DNA of 64,000 nucleotides from Pseudomonadota bacterium (GTDB taxonomy: Bacteria; Pseudomonadota; Alphaproteobacteria; Rhizobiales; Rhizobiaceae), in NCBI GenBank assembly GCA_020161665.1, contig JAIUPA010000006.1, positions 1-64,000 of the forward strand. Reading direction: 5' to 3'. A model generated the notes under the pieces. It searched no databases, was not told the DNA's origin, and saw only the letters and a program-made list of their open reading frames with translations. Each line of letters begins with the position of its first letter. Position 1 is the stretch's first letter. Positions 36,392-46,154 of the stretch are shown here, in pieces. The translations under genes and the position numbers were made by a program.

Positions 36392-37174
36392 ATGCAATCC
36401 GCGCTCTCTTTCGAGATACTGGATGGCAATTATGACCGCGCCATGGTCATTCTCGCCGATCACGCCACCAATATCGTGCCGGAAGAATATGCAAGCCTCG
36501 GCCTGCCGGAAAGCGCTTTCCATCGTCATATCGCCTATGACATCGGCGTGGAAGGGCTGACACGCCATCTCGCCCGCTCGCTCGGCGTTCCCGCCGTCAT
36601 GACGCGGTTTTCGCGCCTTTTGATCGATCCGAACCGCGGCGAGGATGATCCGACCCTCATCATGAAGGTTTCCGACGGTGCGATCATTCCCGGCAATTAT
36701 CCGCTGAGCGAGGACGAACGCGAACGCCGCCTGAACCTTTACCACCGCCCTTACCATCAGGCCGTGGCCGAAACCATTGCCCGCGTCGCCAAAGAGAGCG
36801 GCAAGGCACCGCTGGTCATCTCGTTGCACTCCTATACCCACGCCTGGAAGAACGTGCCGCGTCCCTGGCACGCCGCCGTTTTGTGGGACAGTGATTTCCG
36901 CGCCGCAGGCGAACTGCTGGAGCGCCTTCGCGTACCGGGTGACATTCTGGTCGGCGATAACGAACCCTATGACGGTGCGCTCAAAAATGACACGATGTAC
37001 CGCCATTGCACGATCACGGGCACGCCGCATGCGTTGCTTGAAGTGCGTCAGGACCTGATTGGTGACGAAGCGGGCATTGAAAGCTGGGCCAACCGGCTGC
37101 ATCCGATTTTCGCCGCCATGAATGACCAGCCGCACCTGCATAGCTACGAGATCCACCCGTCCCGCGCCGATTGA
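36392..37174 (+). CDS. N-formylglutamate amidohydrolase family protein
   Basis: Zinc hydrolase family that splits N-formylglutamate in one histidine degradation route. From the ATG at 36392 (GGAGA eight bases upstream) the protein is 260 residues with ILADHATNIVPEEYASLGLP, HIAYDIGVEGLTRHLA, the segment FSRLLIDPNRGEDDPTLI and ISLHSYTHAWK. Two earlier in-frame ATG codons lack a ribosome site. No hut genes lie nearby, so its substrate may differ. DUF1244 follows after 13 bases. Confidence 0.9.
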   Translation: MQSALSFEILDGNYDRAMVILADHATNIVPEEYASLGLPESAFHRHIAYDIGVEGLTRHLARSLGVPAVMTRFSRLLIDPNRGEDDPTLIMKVSDGAIIPGNYPLSEDERERRLNLYHRPYHQAVAETIARVAKESGKAPLVISLHSYTHAWKNVPRPWHAAVLWDSDFRAAGELLERLRVPGDILVGDNEPYDGALKNDTMYRHCTITGTPHALLEVRQDLIGDEAGIESWANRLHPIFAAMNDQPHLHSYEIHPSRAD

Positions 37175-37187
37175 TATCGAGGCCAAG

Positions 37188-37493
37188 ATGACCGAACTTT
37201 CTCAAAGCGAACGCACCGAACTGGAGGCCGCCGCCTTTCGCCGTCTGGTGTCACACCTGCAAAACCGCCCGGACGTGCAGAACATCGAACTGATGAATCT
37301 GGCCGGGTTTTGCCGCAACTGCCTGTCGAACTGGTATGGCGAGGCCGCGAAGGAAGCGGGCATCGATCTTTCGAAGGACGAAGCACGCGAGATTATCTAC
37401 GGCATGCCCTATGAGGACTGGAAAGCCCGCAATCAGCGCCCGGCGAGCGCGGCGGAACTGTCCGCCTTTGAAAAGAACCGTCCTCAGGACTGA
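37188..37493 (+). CDS. DUF1244 protein
   Basis: A 101-residue protein of the DUF1244 family, unknown function, with the family core MNLAGFCRNCLSNWYGEAAK and REIIYGMPYEDWK. The CRNC cysteine pair could bind metal. The ATG at 37188 has GAGG five bases upstream. It follows the amidohydrolase gene by 13 bases, so the two are likely co-transcribed, as seen in relatives. Confidence 0.92.
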   Translation: MTELSQSERTELEAAAFRRLVSHLQNRPDVQNIELMNLAGFCRNCLSNWYGEAAKEAGIDLSKDEAREIIYGMPYEDWKARNQRPASAAELSAFEKNRPQD

Positions 37494-37576
37494 TCAAAAC
37501 GCTTGACCTTCGGCTCGACCCGGGGCACGTCAGGCGCAAATGATTTCAATACACTTTTGAACCCAAGGAGAAACCG

Positions 37577-37843
37577 ATGACGGATGCCCACGGCGTCGCC
37601 CGCGACCAGCTTCGCGCTTTCATCGAGCGCATCGAACGTCTTGAGGAAGAGAAGAAGACCATCGCCGACGACATCAAGGATGTCTATGCCGAAGCCAAGG
37701 GCACCGGCTTTGACACCAAGATCCTCAAGAAGGTGATTGCGCTGCGCAAGAAGGACGAACAGGAACGCCTCGAAGAAGAAGCGATCCTCGAAACCTATCT
37801 GGCCGCGCTTGGCATGATTGAAGGCCCGTCGGACGCTGAATAA
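37577..37843 (+). CDS. gapR: GapR, overtwisted-DNA binding chromosome protein (DUF2312)
   Basis: GapR is a small alphaproteobacterial nucleoid protein that binds AT-rich overtwisted DNA ahead of forks and stimulates topoisomerases. The 88-residue protein has the family coiled coil [20 protein letters not shown] and [18 protein letters not shown], then [13 protein letters not shown] and an acidic tail. It has an AAGGAGAAACC ribosome site. It ends at a strong bidirectional terminator. Confidence 0.94.
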   Translation: MTDAHGVARDQLRAFIERIERLEEEKKTIADDIKDVYAEAKGTGFDTKILKKVIALRKKDEQERLEEEAILETYLAALGMIEGPSDAE

Positions 37844-37862
37844 GCGCGCACCGCCTCATATC

Positions 37863-37894
37863 AAAAACGCCGGGGTTTTGCCCCGGCGTTTTTT
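37863..37894. terminator. Bidirectional terminator between gapR and the DUF882 gene
   Basis: AACGCCGGGG (37866-37875) / CCCCGGCGTT (37881-37890), loop TTTTG, with A-run before and T-run after, serving both converging genes. Confidence 0.88.
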
Positions 37895-37915
37895 GTTGTC
37901 GAGACCTGATCTCGC

Positions 37916-39838
37916 TTAGGGAATGTTGACGGTCAGAACACGCGAACTGCCGGAGAAGCGGTCGGTATCGGCCTGCAATTGCTGCGGTCGGTTGTTCTCG
38001 CCATACTGCTCGACACCGGCCACGATGGCCTGTGTGCTCAGGCGCTGCGCCTTGAGGCTGCCGCCGGTCGAAGGCTGGCGCTGACGGGCAAAAGCCCATT
38101 TGGCCAGCGTATCCCCCGTCAGTTCGGAAGCGCCCGATGTCATGGCGCGGCGCGCCTTTTCGGCTTCCGCCTGTGCGGGACGACCACCCTTTTCCGGCAG
38201 GCCAGCCTCGATGCCGCGGGCCACCGGCTTCGGTGCATCAAACACATCGCCAAACTGCGCGGGCTGCTTTTCAAGCGAGGCCATTTCCGCAGGCTTCTGC
38301 GTGTTGGCACGTGCCGTAGCCGGAGCGGCCATCGGAACGGGAACGGAGGCGAGTTCTTCGTCGGCAGGGGCGGCAACGGTTGCCGACGCGGCCTGCTCCA
38401 TCATGCTCTGGTTCGCGGCTTCATGGGCACGGCGCGCATCAGCACCCGTCGTGTTCAGCGCGGCAATCATATCGGAAGACAGAACATTCTGCTCGGCCGC
38501 ATCTTCTTCCGCTTCCTCACCACCATCATTCTGGGCGAGCAGCGCTTCAGCCACGGCAGGACGCGCCGCCGGAACCGGAATAGCCGTCAGATCCGGATTG
38601 ATCGGTGCTGCCGATGCCGTCAGCACGGCATCTTCTGTATTGGTCGCATTGCGCTTGCCCAGCAGGGTTGGCACGGGAATGGCCATCTGCGCGAGATCGG
38701 GATAGGCGGATGCCTTGTCCTGGGCCTGCGGACGCTCCGCAGGCAGAACGGCGGCCAGTGCTTCTTCCGCCGTATTGCGCGGCGGAGAATAAAGCGCCGT
38801 GGCAAGACCATTGCCCGGAACTTGTCCGGCAAAGGCCGGGCGCTGGGCCGGAACCGGAGCGGCGGCGACAAGCGCTTCACTGCCCGGAAGGTTGCGGATT
38901 TCAGCCGGTGCCGTGGTTGGCGGCAATTTGGGCTTGGCCGGCACCACATCGGCGACCGTCGGGCGCGGCGGTGCAGCCGGCGGCGCCACGATCGAATCGG
39001 CATCCTCGTCTTCGTCACCACCGCCACCAAACAGCGCCGTCAGGAAATTGCGCTTCTTCGGACGCGCGCCACCGGCATCGGCAACAGCAAAGTTACCGGA
39101 ACTGACGCGGCGCTTGTACTCGGCCACCGCCAGCTCATAGCCCGGCAGCGGCACACCATCGGCGGGAATGTGCATCGTCTTGCCATTCGGGAAGAGGCGC
39201 ACAAGCTCCTGACGCGACAGGCGCGGCCAGGCACGAACGCTGGCAACGTCGATATGCACGAACGGCGAACCGGAATTGGGGTAGAAGCCGACGCCACCCG
39301 ACTGCTGTTTCAGCGCGGTGTTGCGGATACGGCGAAGATCAACGCCCGGGATGTAGAAGTCCATGGCGCGGCCGAACGTGTGCTGGCTGTTCTTGGCCAC
39401 ACCGGCCGAACGGGTGCGCAGCATGTTGTTGGTCGCAGGCGCACGATAGCCCGAAACGACATACATATATTCGTTGGTGCCGAGGTCCTGATAGATTTCC
39501 CACGCAAGGTCGAACAGACGCGGGTCCATGCGGCGCGATTCATTACGACGCCAGTCGCGCAGAAGGCGGTTCAGCGCCTGCAGGCCCTTTTCATCATAAC
39601 GACCATTGCGCTTGAAGGTGATGTTGGCCCGTTCGCCCGTATGGACGAAATAGATCTTCAGGCTGCGGGTTTCGCCCGCGGCTTGCGCGGATCGAATGGG
39701 CCAGGCCGAGAAAACGAGCGCCAGCGACAGGAAGGCCACGGCCACCTGACGCATCAGACCGGAGATAAATCCGGCCAGCATCCCGGCAGCACCCGAAGGC
39801 GTTGAATGAACATTCCCCTGAGGCAAGGCGACCCCCAT
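37916..39838 (-). CDS. DUF882/peptidase M15-like protein with long disordered tail
   Basis: A 640-residue exported protein. A hydrophobic segment QVAVAFLSLALVFSAWPI (31-48) is followed by cleavage near AQAAG. The M15 zinc-peptidase fold (about 58-200) keeps H153 and D160 (SQHTFGRAMD) and H195 (FVHID), so cleavage of peptidoglycan peptides is likely. The remaining 440 residues are Ala/Pro/Glu-rich and look disordered. The ATG at 39838 was chosen; later ATG codons at 39781 and 39754 are possible and none has a clear ribosome site. Confidence 0.82.
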   Translation of the reverse strand: MGVALPQGNVHSTPSGAAGMLAGFISGLMRQVAVAFLSLALVFSAWPIRSAQAAGETRSLKIYFVHTGERANITFKRNGRYDEKGLQALNRLLRDWRRNESRRMDPRLFDLAWEIYQDLGTNEYMYVVSGYRAPATNNMLRTRSAGVAKNSQHTFGRAMDFYIPGVDLRRIRNTALKQQSGGVGFYPNSGSPFVHIDVASVRAWPRLSRQELVRLFPNGKTMHIPADGVPLPGYELAVAEYKRRVSSGNFAVADAGGARPKKRNFLTALFGGGGDEDEDADSIVAPPAAPPRPTVADVVPAKPKLPPTTAPAEIRNLPGSEALVAAAPVPAQRPAFAGQVPGNGLATALYSPPRNTAEEALAAVLPAERPQAQDKASAYPDLAQMAIPVPTLLGKRNATNTEDAVLTASAAPINPDLTAIPVPAARPAVAEALLAQNDGGEEAEEDAAEQNVLSSDMIAALNTTGADARRAHEAANQSMMEQAASATVAAPADEELASVPVPMAAPATARANTQKPAEMASLEKQPAQFGDVFDAPKPVARGIEAGLPEKGGRPAQAEAEKARRAMTSGASELTGDTLAKWAFARQRQPSTGGSLKAQRLSTQAIVAGVEQYGENNRPQQLQADTDRFSGSSRVLTVNIP

Positions 39839-39996
39839 CGCAGACAACCTGTGTTGCCCAATTGACTGTCAAATTACGGTGACACGATGGCGAATCTGCC
39901 ACAGTCACCGCCGCTATTTCCGCATGGTTAACGCATTACCAAGCGGTACGATTGACAAAGGGTATCCTGTTATCCTTGCCGAGACCTTAACATGAA

Positions 39997-40036
39997 TCAA
40001 GGCCGCCGGGATGCAGATGCGCCCCGGCGGCCTTGA
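39997..40036 (-). terminator. Hairpin after the sigma-54 regulator gene
   Basis: Perfect 14-bp arms TCAAGGCCGCCGGG (39997-40010) and CCCGGCGGCCTTGA (40023-40036), loop of 12. It lies 20 bases past the regulator stop; the T-tract is weak. Confidence 0.6.
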
Positions 40037-40055
40037 TCGTGCTGTGGAGAGGGGG

Positions 40056-41555
40056 TCAGGCGACCGAGCGCACCGGATTGTCCGGATCGATGCCGTAGTC
40101 CTTGAGCTTGCGATAAAGCGTCGAGCGTCCAATGCCGAGGCGGCGCGCCACCCGGCTCATCTGCCCGTCATAGAACTTCAGCGCAAAGCGAATGAGGTCT
40201 TCTTCGACATCGGCCAGCCTGCGCACTTCGCCGGCATCATCGACGCCGAGGATAATGTCCTGACGCATCGGCTCGGAGACCTTCTCGGGCTCGACCGGCA
40301 TCGACAGGCTTTCCACCAGCTTCAGATGCATCTCGCCCAGTTCAGGGCGCGGCTCGCTGGTGTGGAAGCTCGGCATTTCCGCCAGAACCTGCGGGAAATC
40401 CAGAAGCGAAAGCTCCGGACTGCGGGCCGACACGACCGCGCGGAAAACCGCGTTTTCGAGCTGGCGAATATTGCCCGGCCAGTCATAGGCGGTCAAAAGC
40501 GCCATGGTTTCCGTGCCGATGGTCATCGGCGTGGCAACGCGCTGTTCGCTGGCAAAGCGCTGAAGGAAAACACGCGCCAGATTGGGAATGTCTTCCTTGC
40601 GGCGGCGCAGCGCCGGAATGGTGATCGGGAACACGTTAAGGCGATAGTAAAGGTCTTCGCGGAACCGGCCCGCCTTCACTTCCTCGATGAGGTCCTTGTT
40701 GGTGGCCGAAATCAGCCGCACATTGACGCGGCTGGCGCGGGCCGAACCGACCGTCTCGATCTCGCCGAGCTGCACGGCGCGCAGAAGCTTCACCTGAACG
40801 TCGAGCGGCAGATCACCCACCTCGTCCAGGAACAGCGTGCCGCCATCGGCCTCCATGAACTTGCCCGGACGCTTCTCCGTGGCGCCGGTGAAGGAGCCCT
40901 TTTCATGGCCGAACAGAATGCTTTCGACCAGATTTTCCGGGATCGCGCCGCAATTGACGGTCACGAACGGACGATCCGCCCGGTCGCTGGCCGACTGGAT
41001 GGCACGCGCCACCATTTCCTTGCCGACACCGGACTCGCCCTCGATCATCACGGGGATGGAGGATTGCGAAGCCCGCTTGGCCAGATCGATCACACGCAGC
41101 ATGTCGGGGCTGGCGGTGGCGATGTCCGTGAAGGAAACCGTGCCACCGCGACGGGTGCGCACCGGGCGCGCGCCATTGTCGGTGCGCGTCTGTTTGAGCG
41201 CGTTGCCAAGCGCTGCGGCAAGACGCTCGGGCGAAACCGGCTTCACGATGAAATCAAATGCCCCTGAACGCATCGCGCTCACCACGGTGGCGATGCTGCC
41301 CTGCCCCGTCTGGACGATCACCGGCACGTCGATATGCATCACGGCCAGCATGTCGAGAAAGGCGATGCCGTCCATTTCCGGCATCATCAGGTCCAGCACG
41401 ACAGCACGGATTGTGCCTTCGCGCGCTTTCAGAACTTCCAGTCCCTGACGCCCGTTTTCAGCGAGATAGGCGCGGTGCCCTTCCCGCTCGACGTTTGCCT
41501 TCAGCAGGCGACGTTGAACCGGATCATCATCGACAATCAGAATCTCGGCGGTCAA
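40056..41555 (-). CDS. Sigma-54-dependent response regulator (NtrC family)
   Basis: A 499-residue regulator: receiver domain with D9/D10, phospho-acceptor D55 (VVLDLMMPE), T83 and K106 (IVKPVS); AAA+ domain with Walker A GESGVGKE (173-180) and sigma-54 loop GSFTGA (220-225, consensus GAFTGA); and a C-terminal Fis-type helix-turn-helix (SRVARRLGIGRSTLYRKLKD). The TTG at 41555 has GGGGAGA seven bases upstream and is preferred over ATG codons further out. No sensor kinase is adjacent, so the input signal is unknown. Confidence 0.9.
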   Translation of the reverse strand: MTAEILIVDDDPVQRRLLKANVEREGHRAYLAENGRQGLEVLKAREGTIRAVVLDLMMPEMDGIAFLDMLAVMHIDVPVIVQTGQGSIATVVSAMRSGAFDFIVKPVSPERLAAALGNALKQTRTDNGARPVRTRRGGTVSFTDIATASPDMLRVIDLAKRASQSSIPVMIEGESGVGKEMVARAIQSASDRADRPFVTVNCGAIPENLVESILFGHEKGSFTGATEKRPGKFMEADGGTLFLDEVGDLPLDVQVKLLRAVQLGEIETVGSARASRVNVRLISATNKDLIEEVKAGRFREDLYYRLNVFPITIPALRRRKEDIPNLARVFLQRFASEQRVATPMTIGTETMALLTAYDWPGNIRQLENAVFRAVVSARSPELSLLDFPQVLAEMPSFHTSEPRPELGEMHLKLVESLSMPVEPEKVSEPMRQDIILGVDDAGEVRRLADVEEDLIRFALKFYDGQMSRVARRLGIGRSTLYRKLKDYGIDPDNPVRSVA

Positions 41556-41744
41556 ATGAATGTCTCCCCATTCCTGGCCCTTTAAACAGGGCACTTCGGA
41601 AAGCATAATGCGCACAGAGGCTTGAACATCCGGTTTTGGGAAATGCTTGCATTTTAGCCATCGACGCCGCAGACAGATGAAAAGCGTTCTTTTGCTGCTT
41701 CGCGCCCGGCGTCAGGCAGCCCAGCCTTCAGGAGCCCGGACCTC

Positions 41745-43550
41745 ATGTCTTCCGCAACGAACCCGCTCGGAACTCTTCCCACCTGGGATCTGACCCATCT
41801 TTACCCGTCCGCCGAAAGCCCGGAATTCGCCACAGCCATGGAAAAGGCCGCAAGCGATGCGCTGGCTTTCGAGGCGCGCTGGAAGGGCAAGCTTGCCGAA
41901 GCGGCCACGAAGTCGGGCAGCGAAGGCCTTGGTGCAGCCGTTGCCGAATACGAGGCCCTTTCCGACCTCATGGGCCGCATCGCCTCCTTTGCGGGCCTTG
42001 GCTATTACGCCGAAACCACCAATCCGGCCAAAGCCAAGGTCTATGGTGACACGCAGGCGAAACTGACCGATGCCTCGGCCCATCTTCTCTTCTTTGCTCT
42101 GGAACTGAACCGCATCGAAGACGCCGTGATCGAAGGCGCCTTTGCCCATGACGAAAAGGCCGCCCATTATCGTCCGTGGATCGAGGACCTGAAGAAGGAC
42201 AAGCCCTTCCAGCTCGAAGATCGCATCGAGCAGCTTTTCCTTGAAAAGTCGCAGACCGGGGCGGGCGCCTTCAACCGCCTGTTCGACCAGACACTGGCGA
42301 GCCTCACCTTCGAAATCGACGGCGAGACGCTGCCGCTCGAAGCCGCCCTGAACTTCCTGCAGGACGCCGACCCCGCAAAGCGCAAGAAGGCCGCCGAAGC
42401 GCTAACCAAGGTGTTCAGCGAAAACCTCAAGCTCTTCACGTTGATCACCAACACGCTGGCCAAGGACAAGGAAATCTCCGACCGCTGGCGCGGCTTCGAA
42501 GACATTGCCGACAGCCGCCACCTCGCCAACCGCGTCGAGCGCGAAGTGGTCGATGCGCTGGTCGCCGCCGTCAAGGCCGCCTATCCGCGCCTGTCGCACC
42601 GCTATTATGCGATGAAGGCCAAGTGGCTGGGCATGGACAAGATGAATTACTGGGACCGCAACGCGCCGCTGCCGGAAACACCCGATGCGGTGATTTCCTG
42701 GGATGAGGCCAAGGATACGGTTCTGTCCGCCTATGGCGCCTTTGCACCGGAAATGGCCGCCATTGCCGCCCGCTTCTTCGATGAAAACTGGATCGATGCG
42801 CCAAACCGCCTCGGCAAGGCCTCCGGTGCCTTCGCCCACCCGACGGTTCCCTCGGCCCATCCTTACGTGCTGGTCAACTACCTTGGCAAGCCGCGTGATG
42901 TGATGACGCTCGCCCACGAACTGGGCCATGGCGTGCATCAGGTTCTGGCCGGTGAACAGGGCGCGCTGATGTGCGACACGCCGCTGACGCTCGCCGAAAC
43001 CGCATCCGTCTTTGGCGAAATGCTGACCTTCCGCGCGCTGCTCGAAAAGACCGAAAGCCCGCGTGAGCGCAAGGCCATGCTCGCCCGCAAGGTGGAGGAC
43101 ATGATCAACACCGTCGTGCGCCAGATCGCCTTCTACGAGTTCGAGCGCAAGGTGCATACCGCCCGCCGCGAGGGTGAACTGACGGCGGAAGACATCGGCA
43201 AGCTGTGGCTGTCCGTGCAGGGCGAGAGCCTCGGCGACGCCATTGCCATCTCGCAAGGCTATGAGACGTGGTGGACCTATATCCCCCACTTCATCCACTC
43301 GCCCTTCTATGTCTATGCCTATGCCTTTGGCGATTGCCTGGTGAACTCGCTTTACGCCGTTTATCGCGACGCCAATGAGGGCTTCCAGAAGAAGTACTTC
43401 GACCTCCTGAAAGCCGGTGGCTCGAAGCACTATTCCGAGCTTCTGAAGCCCTTCGGTCTTGATGCCTCCGATCCGACATTCTGGGATCGCGGCCTGTCGA
43501 TGATCGAAAGCCTGATCGACGAGCTGGAAGCACTGGATCGTCAGGCCTGA
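41745..43550 (+). CDS. pepF: M3 family oligoendopeptidase
   Basis: Zinc oligopeptidase of the PepF type, cytoplasmic, cleaving short peptides. The 601-residue protein is full length, with the catalytic HELGHGVHQ motif (TLAHELGHGVHQVLAG) and the third ligand in LAETASVFGEM. N-terminal PWDLTHLY-like segment LPTWDLTHLYPSAESPEF is typical. A GGAG lies 11 bases before the ATG. A DUF3445 gene follows 72 bases downstream. Confidence 0.94.
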   Translation: MSSATNPLGTLPTWDLTHLYPSAESPEFATAMEKAASDALAFEARWKGKLAEAATKSGSEGLGAAVAEYEALSDLMGRIASFAGLGYYAETTNPAKAKVYGDTQAKLTDASAHLLFFALELNRIEDAVIEGAFAHDEKAAHYRPWIEDLKKDKPFQLEDRIEQLFLEKSQTGAGAFNRLFDQTLASLTFEIDGETLPLEAALNFLQDADPAKRKKAAEALTKVFSENLKLFTLITNTLAKDKEISDRWRGFEDIADSRHLANRVEREVVDALVAAVKAAYPRLSHRYYAMKAKWLGMDKMNYWDRNAPLPETPDAVISWDEAKDTVLSAYGAFAPEMAAIAARFFDENWIDAPNRLGKASGAFAHPTVPSAHPYVLVNYLGKPRDVMTLAHELGHGVHQVLAGEQGALMCDTPLTLAETASVFGEMLTFRALLEKTESPRERKAMLARKVEDMINTVVRQIAFYEFERKVHTARREGELTAEDIGKLWLSVQGESLGDAIAISQGYETWWTYIPHFIHSPFYVYAYAFGDCLVNSLYAVYRDANEGFQKKYFDLLKAGGSKHYSELLKPFGLDASDPTFWDRGLSMIESLIDELEALDRQA

Positions 43551-43622
43551 ACCCTTCAAAACAGGCTTGCCTTGTTTCTTTTCGCGGCGCAACATGCCCG
43601 AAAAGACAAGGGAACAGCGATC

Positions 43623-44543
43623 ATGAGCATCGGCCTTCAAAAGCCCGTCTACACACCGTTTCGGGGTGACTACAAGCCTTTCTCCATCGGCATTTCGCCG
43701 CTGGAGATGGACCGCTGGATCGAACCGGACGAGGACATCGGCTTCTTTCTCGAAGAGAAGCAGCGCCTTGGCCGCGAGGTTTTTGACGCCATTTACAAGG
43801 GCGAGCCGGAAACGGACGCGTCGCAGCACGAGGTTCTGCAAGACCTCTCCGACTGGCTGGTCGCCAACCGCCCGGATGTCTGGCAGCGAGACGGTACCCG
43901 CATTCATGTGGCGGGACAGACCGTTGACCTCGCCGATGAAAGCCTGCCGCCCATCGTGCGGGCCGGGCTTCTGGTGCAGGATGATCTGGTCTTGATGCGT
44001 CGCGGCGAAGACGGCTGGCGCATCGCCGCCGCCCATCTGGCCTTTCCCTCGTCCTGGTCGCTGGAAGACAAGTTCGGCAAGCCGATGGAAAAGGTCCATG
44101 CCGAAGTGCCGGATTTCAAGGGCGGCACCCGCAATGCGACCATGATCAACCGCATGTTCGACAATTTCAAACCGGGCATGCCGGTCAAGCGCTTCAACTG
44201 GACAGTCAACTGGAGCGACGAGCTTCACCTGCCCGCAACGAAAACCCACGCGCCGAATTTCGCGGCCCGCAGCGTCATGCCGGGCGACAGCTTCATCCGC
44301 ATTGAGCGCCAGTCGCTCATCAAGATGCCGGTTTCGGGCGATCTGCTGTTCACCATTCGCATCTATATCGACCCGGTAAAAGCGATGGAAGAAAACCCGG
44401 AACTCGGTGCCGCTGCCCTGTCTCTGGCCGACCAGCTTGAAGGTCTGACCAAAGAACAGGCCGACTACAAGGGACTGACCGAAAAGCGCCCGGCGCTCGT
44501 TGAACACCTGCGGGAAATCGCAAAACGCCACGCCACGGCCTGA
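43623..44543 (+). CDS. Heme-dependent oxidative N-demethylase-like protein (DUF3445)
   Basis: A 306-residue protein of the DUF3445 / HODM alpha-subunit-like family; the characterised member removes methyl groups oxidatively from amines using heme. Family segments include PFRGDYKPFSIGISPLEMDR, LVQDDLVLMRR, AHLAFPSSWSLEDKFGKP and RIERQSLIKMPVSGDLLFTI. The ATG at 43623 follows AAGGGAA. Substrate and partner subunits are not evident. It follows the M3 peptidase gene and may be co-transcribed. Confidence 0.85.
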   Translation: MSIGLQKPVYTPFRGDYKPFSIGISPLEMDRWIEPDEDIGFFLEEKQRLGREVFDAIYKGEPETDASQHEVLQDLSDWLVANRPDVWQRDGTRIHVAGQTVDLADESLPPIVRAGLLVQDDLVLMRRGEDGWRIAAAHLAFPSSWSLEDKFGKPMEKVHAEVPDFKGGTRNATMINRMFDNFKPGMPVKRFNWTVNWSDELHLPATKTHAPNFAARSVMPGDSFIRIERQSLIKMPVSGDLLFTIRIYIDPVKAMEENPELGAAALSLADQLEGLTKEQADYKGLTEKRPALVEHLREIAKRHATA

Positions 44544-44697
44544 TTGCGTCCAAAAATCACGGCTGACGCCCGCGTGTCACCACTTTATTGTGACGTAGTT
44601 TTGTGATCTAGCGATGTTCGGGAAGCGCCTTCCCGGCACGAGCAATTGTTGAACGGGTTGGACCCGAAACGTCCCCCCGAAGGAGCAGAAAGACAAA

Positions 44698-46140
44698 ATG
44701 TCTGAACAGACCTATCCGGTTTACGCTGAAATCACCGGCCCCATTGTCATGATCGGTTTCGGCTCCATCGGTCGCGGCACGCTGCCGCTCATCGAGCGCC
44801 ACTTCAAGTTCGACAAGAGCCGTATGGTCGTCATCGACCCGCGCGCTGACGAGGCTGAACTTCTCGCCCGCCATGGCGTGCGCCACATTCAGGCCAGCGT
44901 CACCAAGGAAAATTACAAGGAACTCCTGAAGCCGCTTCTGACCGAAGGCGAAGGTCAGGGCTTCTGCGTCAACCTGTCGGTGGATACCGGCTCGCTCGAC
45001 ATCATGAAGCTGTGCCGCAAGCACGACGTTCTTTATATCGACACCGTGGTTGAGCCGTGGCTCGGCTTCTACTTCGACAAGGACGCTTCGAACGCCGACC
45101 GCACCAATTATGCGCTGCGCGAAACCGTTCGCCATGAGAAGCGCAAGAACCCGGGCGGCGCAACCGCCGTTTCCACCTGCGGTGCAAACCCGGGCATGGT
45201 CTCGTGGTTCGTCAAGCAGGCGCTGGTGAACCTCGCCAACGACCTCGACCTCAAGTTTGAAGAGCCGGCCACGGAAGACCGTGAAGGCTGGGCCAAGCTG
45301 ATGAAGAAGGTCGGCGTCAAGGGCATTCACATCGCCGAACGCGACACCCAGCGCGCCGTCAACCCGAAGCCGCTGAACGTCTTCTGGAACACCTGGTCGG
45401 TCGAAGGCTTCATCGCCGAAGGCCTGCAGCCCGCCGAACTCGGCTGGGGCACCCATGAAAAGTGGATGCCGAAGAACGCCAAGAAGCACAAGAAGGGCTG
45501 CAAGGCCGCCATCTACCTCGAACAGCCGGGTGCCAACACCCGCGTTCGCACCTGGTGCCCGACCCCCGGCCCGCAATATGGCTTCCTCGTCACGCACAAT
45601 GAGTCCATCTCGATTGCCGATTACTTCACGGTCGAGAAGGATGGCGAAGTGACCTATCGCCCGACCTGCCATTACGCCTACCACCCGGCCAACGACGCCG
45701 TGCTTTCGCTGCACGAAATGTTCGGCAATGGCGGCACGGCCCAGCCGGTTCAGCACGTTCTTGACGAGCATGAACTGGTCGATGGCGTCGATGAACTTGG
45801 CGTGCTGCTTTATGGCCACGACAAGAACGCTTACTGGTATGGTTCGCGCCTGTCGCTGGAAGAAACCCGCCGCATCGCGCCTTACCAGAACGCCACGGGC
45901 CTTCAGGTCACGTCGGCTGTGCTGGCTGGCATGGTCTGGGCGCTGGAAAACCCGAACGCCGGCATCGTTGAGGCCGACGAAGTGGATTACAAGCGCTGCC
46001 TCGAAGTGCAGTCGCCCTATCTCGGCCCGGTCGAAGGTCACTACACCGACTGGAACCCGCTCGTTGGCCGTCCGGGTCTCTTCCCGGAAGACATCGACGA
46101 GAAGGACGCCTGGCAGTTCCGCAACATTCTCGTTCGTTAA
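44698..46140 (+). CDS. hss: Homospermidine synthase
   Basis: NAD-dependent enzyme making homospermidine from putrescine, the main polyamine of many Hyphomicrobiales. The 480-residue protein is full length with Rossmann motif GFGSIGRG (20-27), VVIDPRADEAELLARHGVRH, the NLSVDTGSLDIM segment, DTVVEPWLGFYFD and CGANPGMVSWFVKQAL. AAGGAG lies 12 bases before the ATG. It is monocistronic. Confidence 0.96.
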   Translation: MSEQTYPVYAEITGPIVMIGFGSIGRGTLPLIERHFKFDKSRMVVIDPRADEAELLARHGVRHIQASVTKENYKELLKPLLTEGEGQGFCVNLSVDTGSLDIMKLCRKHDVLYIDTVVEPWLGFYFDKDASNADRTNYALRETVRHEKRKNPGGATAVSTCGANPGMVSWFVKQALVNLANDLDLKFEEPATEDREGWAKLMKKVGVKGIHIAERDTQRAVNPKPLNVFWNTWSVEGFIAEGLQPAELGWGTHEKWMPKNAKKHKKGCKAAIYLEQPGANTRVRTWCPTPGPQYGFLVTHNESISIADYFTVEKDGEVTYRPTCHYAYHPANDAVLSLHEMFGNGGTAQPVQHVLDEHELVDGVDELGVLLYGHDKNAYWYGSRLSLEETRRIAPYQNATGLQVTSAVLAGMVWALENPNAGIVEADEVDYKRCLEVQSPYLGPVEGHYTDWNPLVGRPGLFPEDIDEKDAWQFRNILVR

Positions 46141-46154
46141 AACGACAGGATTGA

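Noticed and set aside
37979..39805. 608-codon open frame antisense to the DUF882 gene
   Set aside because: Arg-rich shadow of an Ala/Pro-rich protein; the DUF882 motifs lie on the minus strand.
42402..44531. 709-codon minus-strand frame over pepF and DUF3445
   Set aside because: Shadow of two genes with intact motifs on the plus strand.
44544..44697. GTCAC/GTGAC inverted repeat upstream of hss as an operator
   Set aside because: Arms are only five bases with an 8-base spacer, and the region has several overlapping TCAC/GTGA words; too weak to call.
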